Source: Corynebacterium minutissimum
GTDB lineage: Bacteria > Actinomycetota > Actinomycetes > Mycobacteriales > Mycobacteriaceae
Assembly (NCBI RefSeq): GCF_016889765.1
Contig: NZ_CP069533.1
Location: 2,356,001-2,420,000 of the forward strand
DNA: 64,000 nucleotides
Direction of reading: 5' to 3'
In this document: piece by piece, positions 62,820 to 64,000 of the stretch
Layout of the letters: the number at the start of each line of letters is the position of its first letter
How positions within the stretch are numbered: position 1 is the stretch's first letter
Program-made: the position numbers and the translations under genes
Notes under the pieces: generated by a model
What the model saw: the letters and a program-made list of their open reading frames with translations, nothing else
Told to the model about the DNA's origin: nothing
The model's database searches: none

Positions 62820-64000
62820 ATGAGCGAGTACGAGCCTTTCCCCCCGCGCGAGGTAAGCGCGGCTGCGGCCCGCCTGCTTGCTGAGTCGTTACACGCCCGC
62901 GCCCGTGCCGCTCAGGAGGCAGCGAGGACAGCGTGGGCGGATGAGATTACGGTTCTGACAACTTCCGGCTGGGTACGCGGCAGCCTCGAGGAGGACTTGC
63001 GCCCAGACCGGCCGCTGTCGACACCAGTGCGGTCGTGGCGTGGCATTCCCTTTGGGGCAACGACCGCGGGAGAGTATCGCTTCCGTGAACCGCGCCCAGC
63101 GCCGCCATGGCAGGGGATTCGGGACTGCCGTGAGTTCGGCGATGTGGCCCCGCAGCCCGTCTACTCGTGGACGGACCGCATCGAAGGCACGGAAGATTGC
63201 TTGACTCTCGATATCGTCCGACCACACACCGAACATGACGCCGCTCCCAACACGGAGAAACTACCCGTTGTTGTCTACCTGCATGGCGGCAGTTTCATCG
63301 TGGGGTCCTCGCACATGCTCATGCTGCGCGGCTTTGAATTCGCCGCGCAGATGGGCGTGGTCTATGTGTCCGTCAACTTCCGCTTAGGCGCGCTGGGGTA
63401 CCTCGACGTGCGCAGTTTGGGTGGGGAGGCCTGCGCTAATCCCGCAGTGGCGGACCAAGTCCTTGCTTTGGAGTGGGTACGCGACAACATCGCTGCTTTC
63501 GGCGGAGACCCGAATAACGTGACTCTTATGGGCGAATCCGCGGGTGGCGCAGCAGTGCTGACCCTCATGGCCGTTCCCCGCGCGGAAGGCCTCTTTCATC
63601 GTGCCATTGCCCAGTCGCCGCCGATTGGCATGATTCATTCCCGGGCACAGTCAATGTTCTGGGCGCGCGAGCTCGTGGATAAGATGGCCCTGCCGCGTGA
63701 TACCACGGCGGATGATTTGCGCCGCGAGGATTTTGCGGACCTAGTGCGCTCGGGGCAATCCATGATGTGGCGCGCAGGCGAGTTGCTCTACCTGAACTCC
63801 TGCTACGCGCCCACCGTGGATGGTGAACTCATTCCGCAGCATCCGATTGAGGCTTTCGAGGAGGGCGCCCAACACCCAGTGCCGCTGCTCATCGGTACCA
63901 ATTCCGGTGAGGCGAGCTTTGGAAAGTTCCTCTATCAACGCCAACGCTCCCGCGAACGTGCGGCCTTGCGGCTGTTGGCGTCCTTCGACCCGGAGAGCGC
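62820..64000 (+). CDS. Type-B carboxylesterase, partial at window end
   Basis: At least 393 aa; the frame is open to the window edge. Alpha/beta hydrolase of the carboxylesterase/para-nitrobenzyl esterase family: WRGIPFGATTAGEYRFREP, EDCLTLDIVRP, VVYLHGGSFIVGSS (oxyanion HGG), NFRLGALGYLD, and GGDPNNVTLMGESAGGAAV with the nucleophile at Ser240. The acid residue and catalytic His would be in the missing C-terminal part, though NSGEASFGKF fits the Glu region. No signal peptide, so cytoplasmic. ATG at 62820, divergent from the EcsC-like gene (103 bp). Substrate unknown. Confidence 0.9.
   Translation, partial: MSEYEPFPPREVSAAAARLLAESLHARARAAQEAARTAWADEITVLTTSGWVRGSLEEDLRPDRPLSTPVRSWRGIPFGATTAGEYRFREPRPAPPWQGIRDCREFGDVAPQPVYSWTDRIEGTEDCLTLDIVRPHTEHDAAPNTEKLPVVVYLHGGSFIVGSSHMLMLRGFEFAAQMGVVYVSVNFRLGALGYLDVRSLGGEACANPAVADQVLALEWVRDNIAAFGGDPNNVTLMGESAGGAAVLTLMAVPRAEGLFHRAIAQSPPIGMIHSRAQSMFWARELVDKMALPRDTTADDLRREDFADLVRSGQSMMWRAGELLYLNSCYAPTVDGELIPQHPIEAFEEGAQHPVPLLIGTNSGEASFGKFLYQRQRSRERAALRLLASFDPES

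Overview
The window looks like a stretch of a Corynebacterium chromosome. Mycothiol synthesis (mshB), the 2-oxoglutarate decarboxylase/dehydrogenase fusion (kgd/odhA), DapC/DapD/DapE, GpgS, the glgA/glgC pair, sigE with its zinc anti-sigma factor, tatB and mrp follow an order I recall from the Mycobacterium Rv1165-Rv1229 segment and from corynebacteria. The species is not decided by the sequence; a striatum/aurimucosum-like organism is only a guess.

Region 1 (1 to about 8,470) is the right end of a prophage that continues beyond the left edge. From right to left it has a large serine integrase, an AT-rich intergenic stretch full of short repeats, an unknown protein, a glutaredoxin, an HNH nuclease, small and large terminase, portal and a minor head protein, all on the minus strand. 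The integrase end abuts a 5' fragment of a lipoate-protein ligase-like gene, so the phage appears to have integrated inside that gene.

Region 2 (about 9,400 to 20,000) carries a PRC-barrel/DUF2382 stress-type protein and then a complete selenoprotein island: fdhA with an in-frame TGA and a SECIS-like hairpin, fdhB, an NrfD-type membrane subunit, selD, tRNA-Sec (selC), selA and selB. The island holds both the selenoenzyme and the core Sec decoding machinery.

Region 3 (20,000 to 49,900) is mostly ordinary core genome: a ZIP metal transporter, DUF808 and DUF402 proteins, typA-lpqW-mshB, fdxC-dapC, a pseudouridine synthase, GtrA, two paralogous amino-acid permeases around dapD, dapE-LOG-folP2-gpgS, DivIVA-like and DUF3117 small proteins, an RlmA-like methyltransferase, a divergent GH32 protein, glgA/glgC, an O-methyltransferase and sigE/cseE. 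Two intergenic regions here (32.1-32.5 kb and 34.1-34.8 kb) hold many copies of a GC-rich palindrome half-site, including a 103-bp tandem repeat.

Region 4 (49,888 to 62,015) is bounded by two apparently identical 1,685-bp IS110-family elements in the same orientation. Between them lie tatB, mrp, a lipoprotein, a frameshifted LAxTG surface protein and kgd. Right of the second IS are an EcsC-like gene whose 3' end is replaced by IS sequence and a type-B carboxylesterase that runs off the window.
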